Source: Pedobacter sp.
GTDB lineage: Bacteria > Bacteroidota > Bacteroidia > Sphingobacteriales > Sphingobacteriaceae
NCBI RefSeq assembly: GCF_031119335.1
Contig: NZ_JAVHXT010000003.1
Location: forward strand, 271,355-335,354
Direction: 5' to 3'
DNA length: 64,000 nucleotides
Part shown: positions 41,989 to 51,882 of the stretch, in pieces
How positions within the stretch are numbered: position 1 is the stretch's first letter
Layout: each line of letters starts with the position of its first letter
Program-made: the position numbers and the translations under genes
Notes under the pieces: model-generated
The model's input: only the letters and a program-made list of their open reading frames with translations
Told to the model about the DNA's origin: nothing
Database searches by the model: none

Positions 41989-42025
41989 GGATTTTACTCA
42001 TTTTTTAGGATAAAAATGCTTCAGT

Positions 42026-42114
42026 GTTCCGTCATTTCGACGAGGAACGAGGAGAAATCTAACAATTTGCTAGATATCTCACCCGAAGAATTATCGGGTT
42101 CGATATGACGGAAC
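42026..42114. repeat. palindromic repeat of GTCATTTCGA family
   Basis: GTTCCGTCATTTCGA / TCGATATGACGGAAC, 14/15 match; inner GAGAAATCT / AGATATCTC. Confidence 0.7.
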
Positions 42115-42157
42115 AACTGAAGTCTTTAACCTATATCGACCTAATACCAACCAAACC

Positions 42158-43423
42158 ATGCATAAAAATGCGATTGTTTCTTTTAAAGGAACACAAAATA
42201 TACAAGCGGAAATACAACTAACAGGCTCAAAAAGCGAATGCAACAGAGCACTGATTATCAAATCGTTGAGCAAGAAATTGGTAAAAGTAGAAAACTTATC
42301 AAACGCTGCCGACACCGTTACCCTAAATGCTATCCTTTCTGATTTAGATACCTATGAGAATGATAGCACTATCGAAAAAACTGTAGATGTAGGTCCAGCT
42401 GGCACTGCCATGCGTTTTTTATCAGCCTACCTATCTGCTAAAAATGGAAACTTCCTACTAACAGGAACCGAACGCATGAAGCAACGTCCCATTGGGATTT
42501 TAGCTGATGCCTTGAAAGAAATTGGTGCAGATATCAGCTATGCTGAAAAAGAAGGCTTCCCTCCGTTGGCTATCAACGGCCCATTAGCTCAAACAAGTTC
42601 GCACATCAAAATAAAAGGAGACATTAGCAGTCAATATATTTCGGCTTTGCTGATGTTAGCTCCTACCCTTAAACAAGGTTTAACCCTAGAAATTGTTGGC
42701 GAATTAACCTCTAAACCATATGTAGAAATGACTTTGGCAATGTTAGCCGAATGTGGCATTTCGCACGAATGGAATGGAAATTTAATTACCATCAAACATC
42801 AAGAATTTAAGCCCTCTACGCTTATTGTTGAACCAGATTGGAGCGCCGCTTCTTATTGGTACAGCATTGTAGCTTTGGCAAAACAAGCACAAATTACCTT
42901 ACCGCACCTGCGGGATAAAAGTTTGCAGGGAGATAGCCAAATCAAAACCATTATGGAGATTTTTGGCTTGAGTACTACTAAAACTGATAACGGAATAGCT
43001 TTTACAAAAGACCAAGCCATTAAAGACACCGATAAAGTTTTAGACTTAAAAACTTGCCCAGATTTGGCACAAACCATTGTAGTTGTTGCGGCTGCTTTGG
43101 GAATAAATATGGCTTTTACAGGTTTAGAAACCTTAAAAATAAAAGAAACCGACCGTGTTGCGGCATTGCAAAACGAGTTGGCAAAAATTGGCGTGAAGCT
43201 AAATGAAGATAACTTAGTTTACACTTTAGATTGCGCTGAACTTCATTTCCCTAAAAAGGTAAGCATCGCTACTTACGAAGACCACCGTATGGCAATGGCT
43301 TTTGCTCCTTTGGCTTTATTAATTGAGGAACTGGAAATTGAAGACTATAACGTAGTTGAAAAATCTTATCCTTATTTTTGGGAAGACTTAAAGAAGGTGG
43401 GATTTGAAATCAGTATTGCGTAA
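42158..43423 (+). CDS. aroA: 3-phosphoshikimate 1-carboxyvinyltransferase
   Basis: GSKSECNRALII, GPAGTAMRFLSAYL, GDISSQYISALLM, KETDRVAALQNELAK. Confidence 0.94.
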   Translation: MHKNAIVSFKGTQNIQAEIQLTGSKSECNRALIIKSLSKKLVKVENLSNAADTVTLNAILSDLDTYENDSTIEKTVDVGPAGTAMRFLSAYLSAKNGNFLLTGTERMKQRPIGILADALKEIGADISYAEKEGFPPLAINGPLAQTSSHIKIKGDISSQYISALLMLAPTLKQGLTLEIVGELTSKPYVEMTLAMLAECGISHEWNGNLITIKHQEFKPSTLIVEPDWSAASYWYSIVALAKQAQITLPHLRDKSLQGDSQIKTIMEIFGLSTTKTDNGIAFTKDQAIKDTDKVLDLKTCPDLAQTIVVVAAALGINMAFTGLETLKIKETDRVAALQNELAKIGVKLNEDNLVYTLDCAELHFPKKVSIATYEDHRMAMAFAPLALLIEELEIEDYNVVEKSYPYFWEDLKKVGFEISIA

Positions 43424-43532
43424 TGCGATTTGCGTATTGCGACATTACCCATAACTAAACAAAATACAGCTAACGCTATTTGCGTGCTGCAATTAATAAA
43501 CCAATAGACGAAACTGTATTGCACAAGAGTAT

Positions 43533-43560
43533 CTCAATACTCAATACTCAATACTCAATA
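43533..43560 (+). repeat. heptanucleotide tandem repeat (CTCAATA)x4
   Basis: Four exact 7-bp units ending 8 bp before the aroC ATG. Confidence 0.95.
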
Positions 43561-43568
43561 CTATAAAC

Positions 43569-44666
43569 ATGGCAGGCAACTCATTCGGACAATTATTTCG
43601 CATTACAACTTTTGGTGAATCTCATGGTGTAGCCATAGGCGTTATTTTAGATGGATGTCCGGCAGGATTGGAGATAGATTTAGATTTCATACAATCGGAG
43701 CTAGACAAAAGAAAACCTGGTCAATCGAAAATTACTACTCAACGTAAGGAAAGCGATACCGTTCAAATTCTTTCTGGAACTTTTGAAGGAAAAAGCACAG
43801 GAACGCCAATTGCGATGTTAATTCCAAACGAAGACCAGCGAAGTAAAGATTACGGGCACAATGTGGATGTTTACCGTCCAAGCCATGCAGATTACGTTTA
43901 CGATGCCAAATACGGCATTCGCGACCATCGTGGTGGCGGGCGTTCTTCGGCAAGAGAAACCGCAGCTAGAGTAGCCGCTGGCGCAGTTGCAAAATTGTTG
44001 TTAAAGCATCATGGCATTAATATTTTTGCTCACGTTACAGCAGTTGGAAAAATAAACGCACCTATTTTAGGAAGCGATAACATTGCTGAATTATTGGAAT
44101 TAAGAGAAGCTAATATTGTTCGTTGCGCCGACCCTGCAACAGCAAACGAAATGATTGAATTTATCGACAGCGTTCGTAAAGATGGTGATACTGTTGGTGG
44201 TAAAGTTTCTTGTGTGATAAAAGGATGTCCTGCGGGTTTAGGAGAACCAGTTTTTGATAAACTACATGCAGATTTAGGCAAAGCAATGCTGAGCATCAAT
44301 GCGGTTCATGGCTTTGAATATGGTTCTGGCTTTGAAGGTACTGAATTAAGGGGTTCTGAGCATAATGATGTCCCATTACCAAAATCTCAAGAAGAAAATC
44401 AATTTAAAACCATTACCAACCACGCTGGCGGTATTTTAGGTGGCATTTCTAACGGAATGGATATTACTTTTAAAGTGGGTTTTAAACCTGTAGCTACCAT
44501 TATGCACAATCAACAGACAATTAATGCTGCTGGCGAAGCTTCGGAGATTAAAGGCAAAGGTCGTCATGATCCATGTGTAGTACCAAGAGCTGTGGTAATT
44601 GTAGAAGCAATGGCTGCTTTGGTTTTGGCAGATCATCTGTTAAGGAATAAATCTTCTAAATTGTAA
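43569..44666 (+). CDS. aroC: chorismate synthase
   Basis: [61 protein letters not shown]. Confidence 0.97.
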   Translation: MAGNSFGQLFRITTFGESHGVAIGVILDGCPAGLEIDLDFIQSELDKRKPGQSKITTQRKESDTVQILSGTFEGKSTGTPIAMLIPNEDQRSKDYGHNVDVYRPSHADYVYDAKYGIRDHRGGGRSSARETAARVAAGAVAKLLLKHHGINIFAHVTAVGKINAPILGSDNIAELLELREANIVRCADPATANEMIEFIDSVRKDGDTVGGKVSCVIKGCPAGLGEPVFDKLHADLGKAMLSINAVHGFEYGSGFEGTELRGSEHNDVPLPKSQEENQFKTITNHAGGILGGISNGMDITFKVGFKPVATIMHNQQTINAAGEASEIKGKGRHDPCVVPRAVVIVEAMAALVLADHLLRNKSSKL

Positions 44667-44669
44667 AAA

Positions 44670-45281
44670 ATGTATCGGTATTTAACGTTGTTGATGTTTT
44701 TGGTAAGCAGCACTTGCTTCGCACAGTCTTTTAAGGAACAAATTGCTACACACCGCGAGCACTACAAAGCAGATTTTGTAAATAGCGAACGTGCACCACT
44801 AAAAGAACCTGATTTAAAATATCTTCAATTTTACGATGCCGATAGCACTTACAAAATAGACGCAAAAGTTACCCTGCTAGAAGGTGAAAAAGCCTTTAAA
44901 ATGCCAACTTATGCAGGCACCACTGCAGACTATATCCGCTATGCGAAACTGACATTTGAGTTAAAGGGCAAACCTGTACAGTTAACTTTATACAGAAACA
45001 TTGCCTTAGCTGCCAATGCTGCTTACAAAGATTATTTATTCTTACCTTTTACCGACCAAACCAACAACAAAGAAACTTACGGAGGTGGTCGTTACATCGA
45101 TTTAAAAACTACCGCTATTGTAGATGGGAAGTTAGAACTCGATTTCAATAAAGCATACAATCCATATTGTGCTTACAGCGATGGTTACCGCTGCCCTATT
45201 CCGCCAGAAGAAAATGATTTACAATTGGAAATTAAAGCTGGTGAGAAAAAATATACAGGCGAGAAAAAGAAACGAATTTAG
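44670..45281 (+). CDS. DUF1684 domain-containing secreted protein
   Basis: Signal peptide; GGGRYIDL, DFNKAYNPYCAYSDGYRCPIPPEEN. Confidence 0.85.
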   Translation: MYRYLTLLMFLVSSTCFAQSFKEQIATHREHYKADFVNSERAPLKEPDLKYLQFYDADSTYKIDAKVTLLEGEKAFKMPTYAGTTADYIRYAKLTFELKGKPVQLTLYRNIALAANAAYKDYLFLPFTDQTNNKETYGGGRYIDLKTTAIVDGKLELDFNKAYNPYCAYSDGYRCPIPPEENDLQLEIKAGEKKYTGEKKKRI

Positions 45282-45369
45282 TCACTATTTTCAATATCAG
45301 TAATTATAGGTATTCCTTTCTTTCGTAGAATTGTCGATTTTAGTTCTTCAACTACAAAAGAAAAGCGAT

Positions 45370-46413
45370 ATGCAAAATCTGTTAAAATATTGGCAGTGCC
45401 TACTTCTTATTTACCCGCTGTTACTAGGTTGTCCTGGTAAAAAAACTGATCCCGAACCAGAAAAACAACCTACTGCCCAAGAAGTAATGGCCGATTGGTC
45501 CAAAGAGGTTAGTTTTACAAAAATCACTGTTTCATCTGGAACTTGGAGCTATAAAGACATCGTTTTCAACAACGGAAATGCCGCTCTTTTAGATAACGAT
45601 AATAGGATTTTCTTCTCTTATGATAATGGCGTTACTTGGACCGAACGCGTAAAAATCTCTGGTAATACACTGCAAAGTATAGCCCTAAAACCCGATGGAG
45701 AAAAGCTATTTATTGGAGGTATTAGTTTAGGGCCATACACTTTCGGAGCTAAATTTTGGGTTTATAACACGCCAAAAAATGGAACTGTAAGCTTAGATTA
45801 CAACGGCGAAGCCATAACAGCTCAACTCAATGACCCTATTAACCACGATTTTCAGCGTACACAATGGAATGGTGATGGTGCTGTATACGCTAGCTTTGGT
45901 CGCAGCAATAAAATGGATGGCTTTTTCGGCAACATTACTCCCGATGGAAGAAAGATTTTTACTCGACGAACTCCTTCCTTTTCTCGTATAAACGATAAAA
46001 ACCCTACCCAAGCACCATCACACTGTGCCGGGTTTTACATCAAGAACAATAGCGAAACCACCATTCTTTGCGCTTACGAGTATATTCCATCTGGAATGAC
46101 CAATGTACTTACTCCCTACCAATCCGACACAAAAGGTAGTGGTAACAGTTGGCTAAATCTTTCTCTTTACTGGAAAGCCGATTTGGTGTACCACATTGGG
46201 CAAGACCTCACAGGAAAACATGCTGTATACGTATCGCAAGCCAATAGGCTGTTTTATGATGGAAAGCACCTCATTAACCATAAAAACCTACAAGGCGAAC
46301 TGCAATGCGCTTCTATAGACAATAATGGCTATTTGTGGGTTGGTACGAGTAACGGTTTATACAAAGCCACTAAAAAAATGCCCGATTTACCTAAAACCGT
46401 ATTCGATAAATGA
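45370..46413 (+). CDS. putative lipoprotein, sialidase/photosystem-repeat-like fold
   Basis: Lipobox LLLGC; start moved from 45331 to the ATG at 45370. Confidence 0.6.
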   Translation: MQNLLKYWQCLLLIYPLLLGCPGKKTDPEPEKQPTAQEVMADWSKEVSFTKITVSSGTWSYKDIVFNNGNAALLDNDNRIFFSYDNGVTWTERVKISGNTLQSIALKPDGEKLFIGGISLGPYTFGAKFWVYNTPKNGTVSLDYNGEAITAQLNDPINHDFQRTQWNGDGAVYASFGRSNKMDGFFGNITPDGRKIFTRRTPSFSRINDKNPTQAPSHCAGFYIKNNSETTILCAYEYIPSGMTNVLTPYQSDTKGSGNSWLNLSLYWKADLVYHIGQDLTGKHAVYVSQANRLFYDGKHLINHKNLQGELQCASIDNNGYLWVGTSNGLYKATKKMPDLPKTVFDK

Positions 46414-48053
46414 AAACGATAACACTTTCTCTTCTACTTCTTGGCTGCTTGTCAAACATACAGGCACAACAGTTATTTGTATCAGCTAACAGTAAGTTTA
46501 GCAGCGTTGACCCTGGTATAAGCGATGGTAAAAAATTTATAGTAAAAGCAGGAAAATACGAGCAAATTTATACCACAAAGAGTTGTTTTATAGCTGTAGA
46601 TAAAAATGGAGAAATTGATTTGCTTGATAGGAATACAGCAAAAAAAATTGGACAACAACGTTACAGATTCGAAGATGGTTTTGCTTGGAATATTAAAAAA
46701 ACTGTGGGAAGTCAACATTTAAAGCAATATGAACATCGATTTTATATCCTTCGTAACCAAAATAGCGAATACAAAAAATATGCTTTGTACAACTTAGATA
46801 TGAATCCTATAACCGACTTTGTTTACGATGGCATTTATGGAGACAGACAGCATTCTTCTAAAAAAATAGCACTAGAACGTTTAATTATTAAGAAGGACGA
46901 TAAGTTTGGTATAATGTTAGAAAACGGAACGGTACTTATTGAGCCTAAGTATAAAGCATTAAAAAAGGCAAGTGTATTAGTAGACGATATACATGATGTT
47001 TTTGAGGTAATGAACCCTGAAAAACCCAACGAATTACTGTACTACATTCACCCTGACGACAAAATTGCATATGGCGCCAATGCTTTAAAGTTCTTTCGAG
47101 TATCAAGCAATGAGTTTAATTTAAAAGAGGCCATGAATTACCTATTAAGTAATCTAAATAATTTAAAGCCTGAAGACAAGTCTGTAATAGGTTTTATAAA
47201 TATTTCGCCCTTTCATACCAAAACACCAAATAACGACGAAGGTTTTGAATGGCTTGTAAAAGCATATAAAGAAAAACAAACTTATTATACAGCACAAAAA
47301 TTAGCTTACTTTTTAGATAGAGAAAAGCAATATGTAAGTTACTTAGAGCAGTCTGATTTTTATATCGAATTATTAAAATACTTATCGAATTTTAGTAATG
47401 CTTATGCTTATAAATTAGGAGATGCATACGCTTATGGTAAAGGTGTAAATAGAGATGTAGATAAAGCCATTGAATACTATACTAAAACCACAAATACATC
47501 AGAAAATGTGTTGTATGACGCTACTGTTACTAGCGCATTTGGCGAGTTAGCTAAGCTGTATAATGAAAAAAGTGATGTTAAAAATAGAGACAGAGCCTTA
47601 TTATGGTACATGAGAGGTGGTAGAAAAGACAATCCACTAACCGGAAAAACATTTGCCAACAGATTAAGTGTTGGACAAGTAGTTAGCTACCAAAACAAAC
47701 CAGCTGCTATTGCTGCCATAACACTAGATGGGGTTATCCTAAGTGATGGACGAAAAATACCTGCAACATCAACAGAATATACTATTTTAAATACCAGTAA
47801 CGCTAACTATTTGGTAAAATGCAAGTATTGTTATGGTATCGGTAAGGTTACACGTACTTATAAAAATGTAACTACCTATTTACCTACCCACACCACAAAA
47901 GAATATATTGCTGGTTCTTCTATAACTGGACCTCAAATTAAAACTACAACTACTGGTGGTCCTATTACACAAGATATACATGTAGAAGGGCAATGTTCTC
48001 GTTGTAATGGCACTGGAAAAATAATACCCGCCAGTAGTTTAGAGAGAAATTAA
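46410..48053 (+). CDS. secreted protein with WG/Sel1-like repeats and two CxxCxGxG zinc motifs
   Basis: Signal peptide; AYKLGDAYAYGKGVNRDVDKAIEYYTK (Sel1-like); CKYCYGIG and CSRCNGTG. Confidence 0.65.
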   Translation: MKTITLSLLLLGCLSNIQAQQLFVSANSKFSSVDPGISDGKKFIVKAGKYEQIYTTKSCFIAVDKNGEIDLLDRNTAKKIGQQRYRFEDGFAWNIKKTVGSQHLKQYEHRFYILRNQNSEYKKYALYNLDMNPITDFVYDGIYGDRQHSSKKIALERLIIKKDDKFGIMLENGTVLIEPKYKALKKASVLVDDIHDVFEVMNPEKPNELLYYIHPDDKIAYGANALKFFRVSSNEFNLKEAMNYLLSNLNNLKPEDKSVIGFINISPFHTKTPNNDEGFEWLVKAYKEKQTYYTAQKLAYFLDREKQYVSYLEQSDFYIELLKYLSNFSNAYAYKLGDAYAYGKGVNRDVDKAIEYYTKTTNTSENVLYDATVTSAFGELAKLYNEKSDVKNRDRALLWYMRGGRKDNPLTGKTFANRLSVGQVVSYQNKPAAIAAITLDGVILSDGRKIPATSTEYTILNTSNANYLVKCKYCYGIGKVTRTYKNVTTYLPTHTTKEYIAGSSITGPQIKTTTTGGPITQDIHVEGQCSRCNGTGKIIPASSLERN

Positions 48054-48203
48054 TACAATAACAACTTATGGAAGTGTTAATATTTATATAGCTGCTAAAA
48101 TTAATTATACCAGCATAGATTATTACATCAATTTTAAAAATATAGTTAAACCAGCCATTTAACAAAGTCTTTTTAACGAAACCTTATATGATAAATACTT
48201 AGC

Positions 48204-48767
48204 ATGAACACCAGCTACACCTTTAAAAAATCGGCATTCGAGAAAATACAACATTGGGAACTAACCGATAACGGACTCTCGTTTAAGCAAGAAGGCAAGA
48301 CTGATGCACTCATCCCCTACCAATGTATTTCTACCATAAGGATGCAATACAAGCCTTTTCGATACAGAACCTATAACTACAGTTGTATCATATCAACGGG
48401 AACTAGCTCGGTCGAACTGTTTTCTACCAGTTACGAAGGCTTTGCCGATTTTAGCGATTTAAGAGAAACCTACACTCCATTTGTAAAAGAGTTGGTAAAA
48501 ACAGTTCAAGAAAATAATCCAAACTGCATTATCCAAGTTGGACAAACTTCTAGCGTGTTTTACGGCACTTTAGCCCTCAATATCTTTCTATTATTTGTGC
48601 TATTAGGACTAGTTTATTTCATTCCTATACAAGGCAGTATGTCTATCGTTATTAAGCTAGTACTTGTTGGTTACTATTTCTTTTACGTGGTAAAATCTTT
48701 CAAAAAGAACAAACCTAAACAAGCTACAAGCAGCGAAATTCCAAACGAAGTTTTACCCTCATTTTAA
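48204..48767 (+). CDS. hypothetical membrane protein
   Basis: Intact ORF with two C-terminal TMs. Confidence 0.6.
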   Translation: MNTSYTFKKSAFEKIQHWELTDNGLSFKQEGKTDALIPYQCISTIRMQYKPFRYRTYNYSCIISTGTSSVELFSTSYEGFADFSDLRETYTPFVKELVKTVQENNPNCIIQVGQTSSVFYGTLALNIFLLFVLLGLVYFIPIQGSMSIVIKLVLVGYYFFYVVKSFKKNKPKQATSSEIPNEVLPSF

Positions 48768-48772
48768 AACAG

Positions 48773-49567
48773 ATGAAGAAACTATACTATTTATCAATTT
48801 TACAATTCCTATTCCTTAGCACGTTCGCCCAGCATCACCTTATTGTAGGAGTAAACGGTACACAGCACGACATTAAAACAGCAAAGCTGAATAACTTTGT
48901 GAGCACCTTTAACAGCTATTACCAAGCCAACGGATTTGTTCCACTTACAGATTTTTCGTCGAAAATGCGTGGATTAGGTTTTAGTACTGGCTATCGCTTG
49001 ATGGGCAAAGAAGGGTTTAATTTAGGTATGATTTACGTGTTCAGCAAAAATGGACAAGACAATAGCACCACACTAGCTACAAAATCTGGCTACGATTTTA
49101 ATTATCGGGCAAAAAACCACGACTTTATTTTCGAGTTAGGTTATAATATCGGAGGTATTTTTACCATCAACGGTGTTTTTGGCATGGGTATACGTGGCAA
49201 CGATATGGAAGTTTGGAAAGTTTACGCCAACGGCGATAGAAGTTTTGGCTACGAAAACGATATTACAGGCCACTACAAAACCAATTCTTTTACTATGGAC
49301 TATGGCGGTTCTGTAGGTTTAAAACTTTGGAAATTCTACGTACCCATTCGTGTAACCTATGGCTCTGCCCTATTTAACAAAGGCGAAAGCGTACTAATGG
49401 ATTACAGTACCAATCGTTATCGTAGCAATGAATTTCCGCATGATTTTAAACAATGGATAGGTTCTAACACTACCTACGACGAAACCAACAGTATTGGTCA
49501 AAATGAATTTGTAGGTATGAAAATAAGTGTTGGTTTAGAATTTATGATACCACTAGGAAAAAAATGA
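48773..49567 (+). CDS. outer-membrane beta-barrel-like hypothetical protein
   Basis: Signal peptide, amphipathic strands, GLEFMIPLGKK end. Confidence 0.55.
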   Translation: MKKLYYLSILQFLFLSTFAQHHLIVGVNGTQHDIKTAKLNNFVSTFNSYYQANGFVPLTDFSSKMRGLGFSTGYRLMGKEGFNLGMIYVFSKNGQDNSTTLATKSGYDFNYRAKNHDFIFELGYNIGGIFTINGVFGMGIRGNDMEVWKVYANGDRSFGYENDITGHYKTNSFTMDYGGSVGLKLWKFYVPIRVTYGSALFNKGESVLMDYSTNRYRSNEFPHDFKQWIGSNTTYDETNSIGQNEFVGMKISVGLEFMIPLGKK

Positions 49568-49591
49568 TTGAATTACTAATGAACTAACAAA

Positions 49592-50056
49592 ATGAAAAAA
49601 ATATACTTTTCTATTTTAGCAATAAGTCTTTTACTTAGCATTTACGGCTGTAAAAAAGAAAGCTATCGCATTGGCGATAAAATGCTTGGCGAATGGAATA
49701 TCGATGTTTACCGTCGTTCTGAAATTAAAGCCGATGGCACCGAAACCATTACCAAAGACGAAAAAAATGTTGGTCACTGGCGCTTTTATAGTAACTCTAG
49801 CACCAAAAGCATTGTAGATTACGACTTCTCCTACACGGGTTCTCCGGCTGCAAGTATAACCGGTGGCGTTATCTTTATTTCTGAAGAAGGCAAGCGTATG
49901 ATTTTACCAAATTTCAAATGTAAAGGTATTGGCTGTGATGAAGCTTACACCATTCAAGAATTTTCTGGCAGAAAAATGGTAATAGAACAATACTCGCCAC
50001 AAACCAATACAGACCAATTGGTTTATAAACTGAGAATGGAGTTGAGTAAAAAATAG
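49592..50056 (+). CDS. lipocalin-like lipoprotein
   Basis: Lipobox SIYGC; LGEWNIDVYRRSEIKADG pattern. Confidence 0.55.
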   Translation: MKKIYFSILAISLLLSIYGCKKESYRIGDKMLGEWNIDVYRRSEIKADGTETITKDEKNVGHWRFYSNSSTKSIVDYDFSYTGSPAASITGGVIFISEEGKRMILPNFKCKGIGCDEAYTIQEFSGRKMVIEQYSPQTNTDQLVYKLRMELSKK

Positions 50057-50090
50057 CAGTAAAATCCATCTACAGTAAATTTTTAGCTTA

Positions 50091-50840
50091 ATGCCCATGA
50101 GTAAATACAAATGGCTTATGCCTAATGTAAACAACCTTTTAATATGGATGATGTCTATCATTATGCTATTAGGTGTACTTGTTTTTAACTGGCAGGCCGA
50201 AACCATACTGATCACTTACTTTTTTGAAACCATCATTATTGGCTTCATTCACATTTTTAAATTGCTAGCTACTTTTCTATTCAGTAAATCAGCCTCAACT
50301 GAAACAGGTAAGCACAAAACGTCAGATATTTTTCAAATTCCATTTTTTATATTCCACTATTTCTTTTTCATATTCATTCAGTCGACCTTTGTTTTTATGT
50401 ACCTCAGTTTTTTCATAAAAGGTATTAAAGACGACATTAATGTTTTAAAAAACTATCATTTTTTGCTTCAACAGCAAGATATGCAAATGGCTTTTATAAG
50501 TCTATCGTTATTTAGTGTGGCTATGGCATTAAAAAATTTCTTTTTACCTAAACGTTTTTTACATACCAACGTTAAAAAACTATTCATGCAACCCTACCTA
50601 CGTATATTTATACAACAGTTTGTTACCATAATAGCAGGTTTTGGAATTTTAATTTTCAACATGCCCATAGCTTTGGCAGTGTTACTCATCGTAACACGAT
50701 TGGTAGTAGATTTGGCTTTGCAAGAAGCTGCAAAAAATGAAGAATTCAAAAAGATTTTTGTCAAATATCTAGCACAATCGCAAAACGAAAAAGAAATAAA
50801 AAAAGTAGAAAAACAAGTTGAAACTTTTTTGAACGAATAG
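50091..50840 (+). CDS. DUF6498-like integral membrane protein
   Basis: Multi-TM, LVFNWQAETILITYFFETIIIGFIHIFKL. Confidence 0.65.
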   Translation: MPMSKYKWLMPNVNNLLIWMMSIIMLLGVLVFNWQAETILITYFFETIIIGFIHIFKLLATFLFSKSASTETGKHKTSDIFQIPFFIFHYFFFIFIQSTFVFMYLSFFIKGIKDDINVLKNYHFLLQQQDMQMAFISLSLFSVAMALKNFFLPKRFLHTNVKKLFMQPYLRIFIQQFVTIIAGFGILIFNMPIALAVLLIVTRLVVDLALQEAAKNEEFKKIFVKYLAQSQNEKEIKKVEKQVETFLNE

Positions 50841-50905
50841 TTTGGATAAAACATCCTTCTATAAATAAGTTCAAAATATCTACGAATACACTATATTTAG
50901 CAGAT

Positions 50906-51655
50906 ATGAAGATTAACTGCTTGATCATAGACGATAATGAAATCGAAAGAGATTTGTTAGAAACTTACTTACGCAAATTTAGCGAACTTGAAATTGTTGC
51001 TATTTGCGAAGATGGGATACAAGCACTAGAAGTACTGAGAAATCAAAAAGTAGACCTTGTTTTCTCAGATATAGATATGCCAGACCTATCGGGTATCGAT
51101 TTACTGAAGAACATCAAAAATGCACCAGCATTTATTTTTGTAACCTCACATTTAGAACATGCTGTAGAGAGCTTCGAACTTGATGCCTTAGATTTTATTG
51201 CCAAACCTTTAAGTATGGAAAGATTAACGAAATCAGTTAATAAGGCTTTAGATTACCTACACTTGAAAATTAGGGCTAATGGCGAGATTACAGATAAGTT
51301 AGCGGACAGTGAAGGCATTTTTTTCATCAAAGAAACTAAAGGATACACACGCCTAAACTACGATGAAATAGTTTACATTGAAAGTTTGGGAGATTTCTCC
51401 AAACTCTTTACCCCTCATGGCGTGCATATCACTTTAATAAACCTAAAAAATCTGGAGCACCAACTCCCTAATTATTATTTTAGGATCCACAAACAATATA
51501 TTGTCAATTTCAATAAAATCGTAAGCGTAAATACTCACGAAATTTTACTAGAAAACGATTATAAAGCTCCTTTAAGTCCTTCCTATCGGGATCAAATTCT
51601 CTCAGTAATTAACCAAAGAACCTTAATTAGAACCAAAAGAAAAGATCTTAATTAA
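50906..51655 (+). CDS. LytTR-family response regulator
   Basis: Receiver (DDNEIERDLLE, FSDIDMPDLSGIDLL) and LytTR domain (YFRIHKQYIVNFNKI). Confidence 0.93.
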   Translation: MKINCLIIDDNEIERDLLETYLRKFSELEIVAICEDGIQALEVLRNQKVDLVFSDIDMPDLSGIDLLKNIKNAPAFIFVTSHLEHAVESFELDALDFIAKPLSMERLTKSVNKALDYLHLKIRANGEITDKLADSEGIFFIKETKGYTRLNYDEIVYIESLGDFSKLFTPHGVHITLINLKNLEHQLPNYYFRIHKQYIVNFNKIVSVNTHEILLENDYKAPLSPSYRDQILSVINQRTLIRTKRKDLN

Positions 51656-51882
51656 TTTCTCATTTAAAGGCGACGTAGTTTGATCACATCTTGATAAACA
51701 TATATGCCAAAATTCATTAAGAATTTCCAAAAACTTTTACTTTTAAGATGTTTCATCGAGGTATGCGTTATCTAATTTCACATCCAAATTAGGCGAAAAA
51801 CCTTAAGCATTTTTTGCTAGTCGATGAAAGTATCATTTTAATATATGAAAGTATATGATGGGTATACGAAGAAATAATTGTG

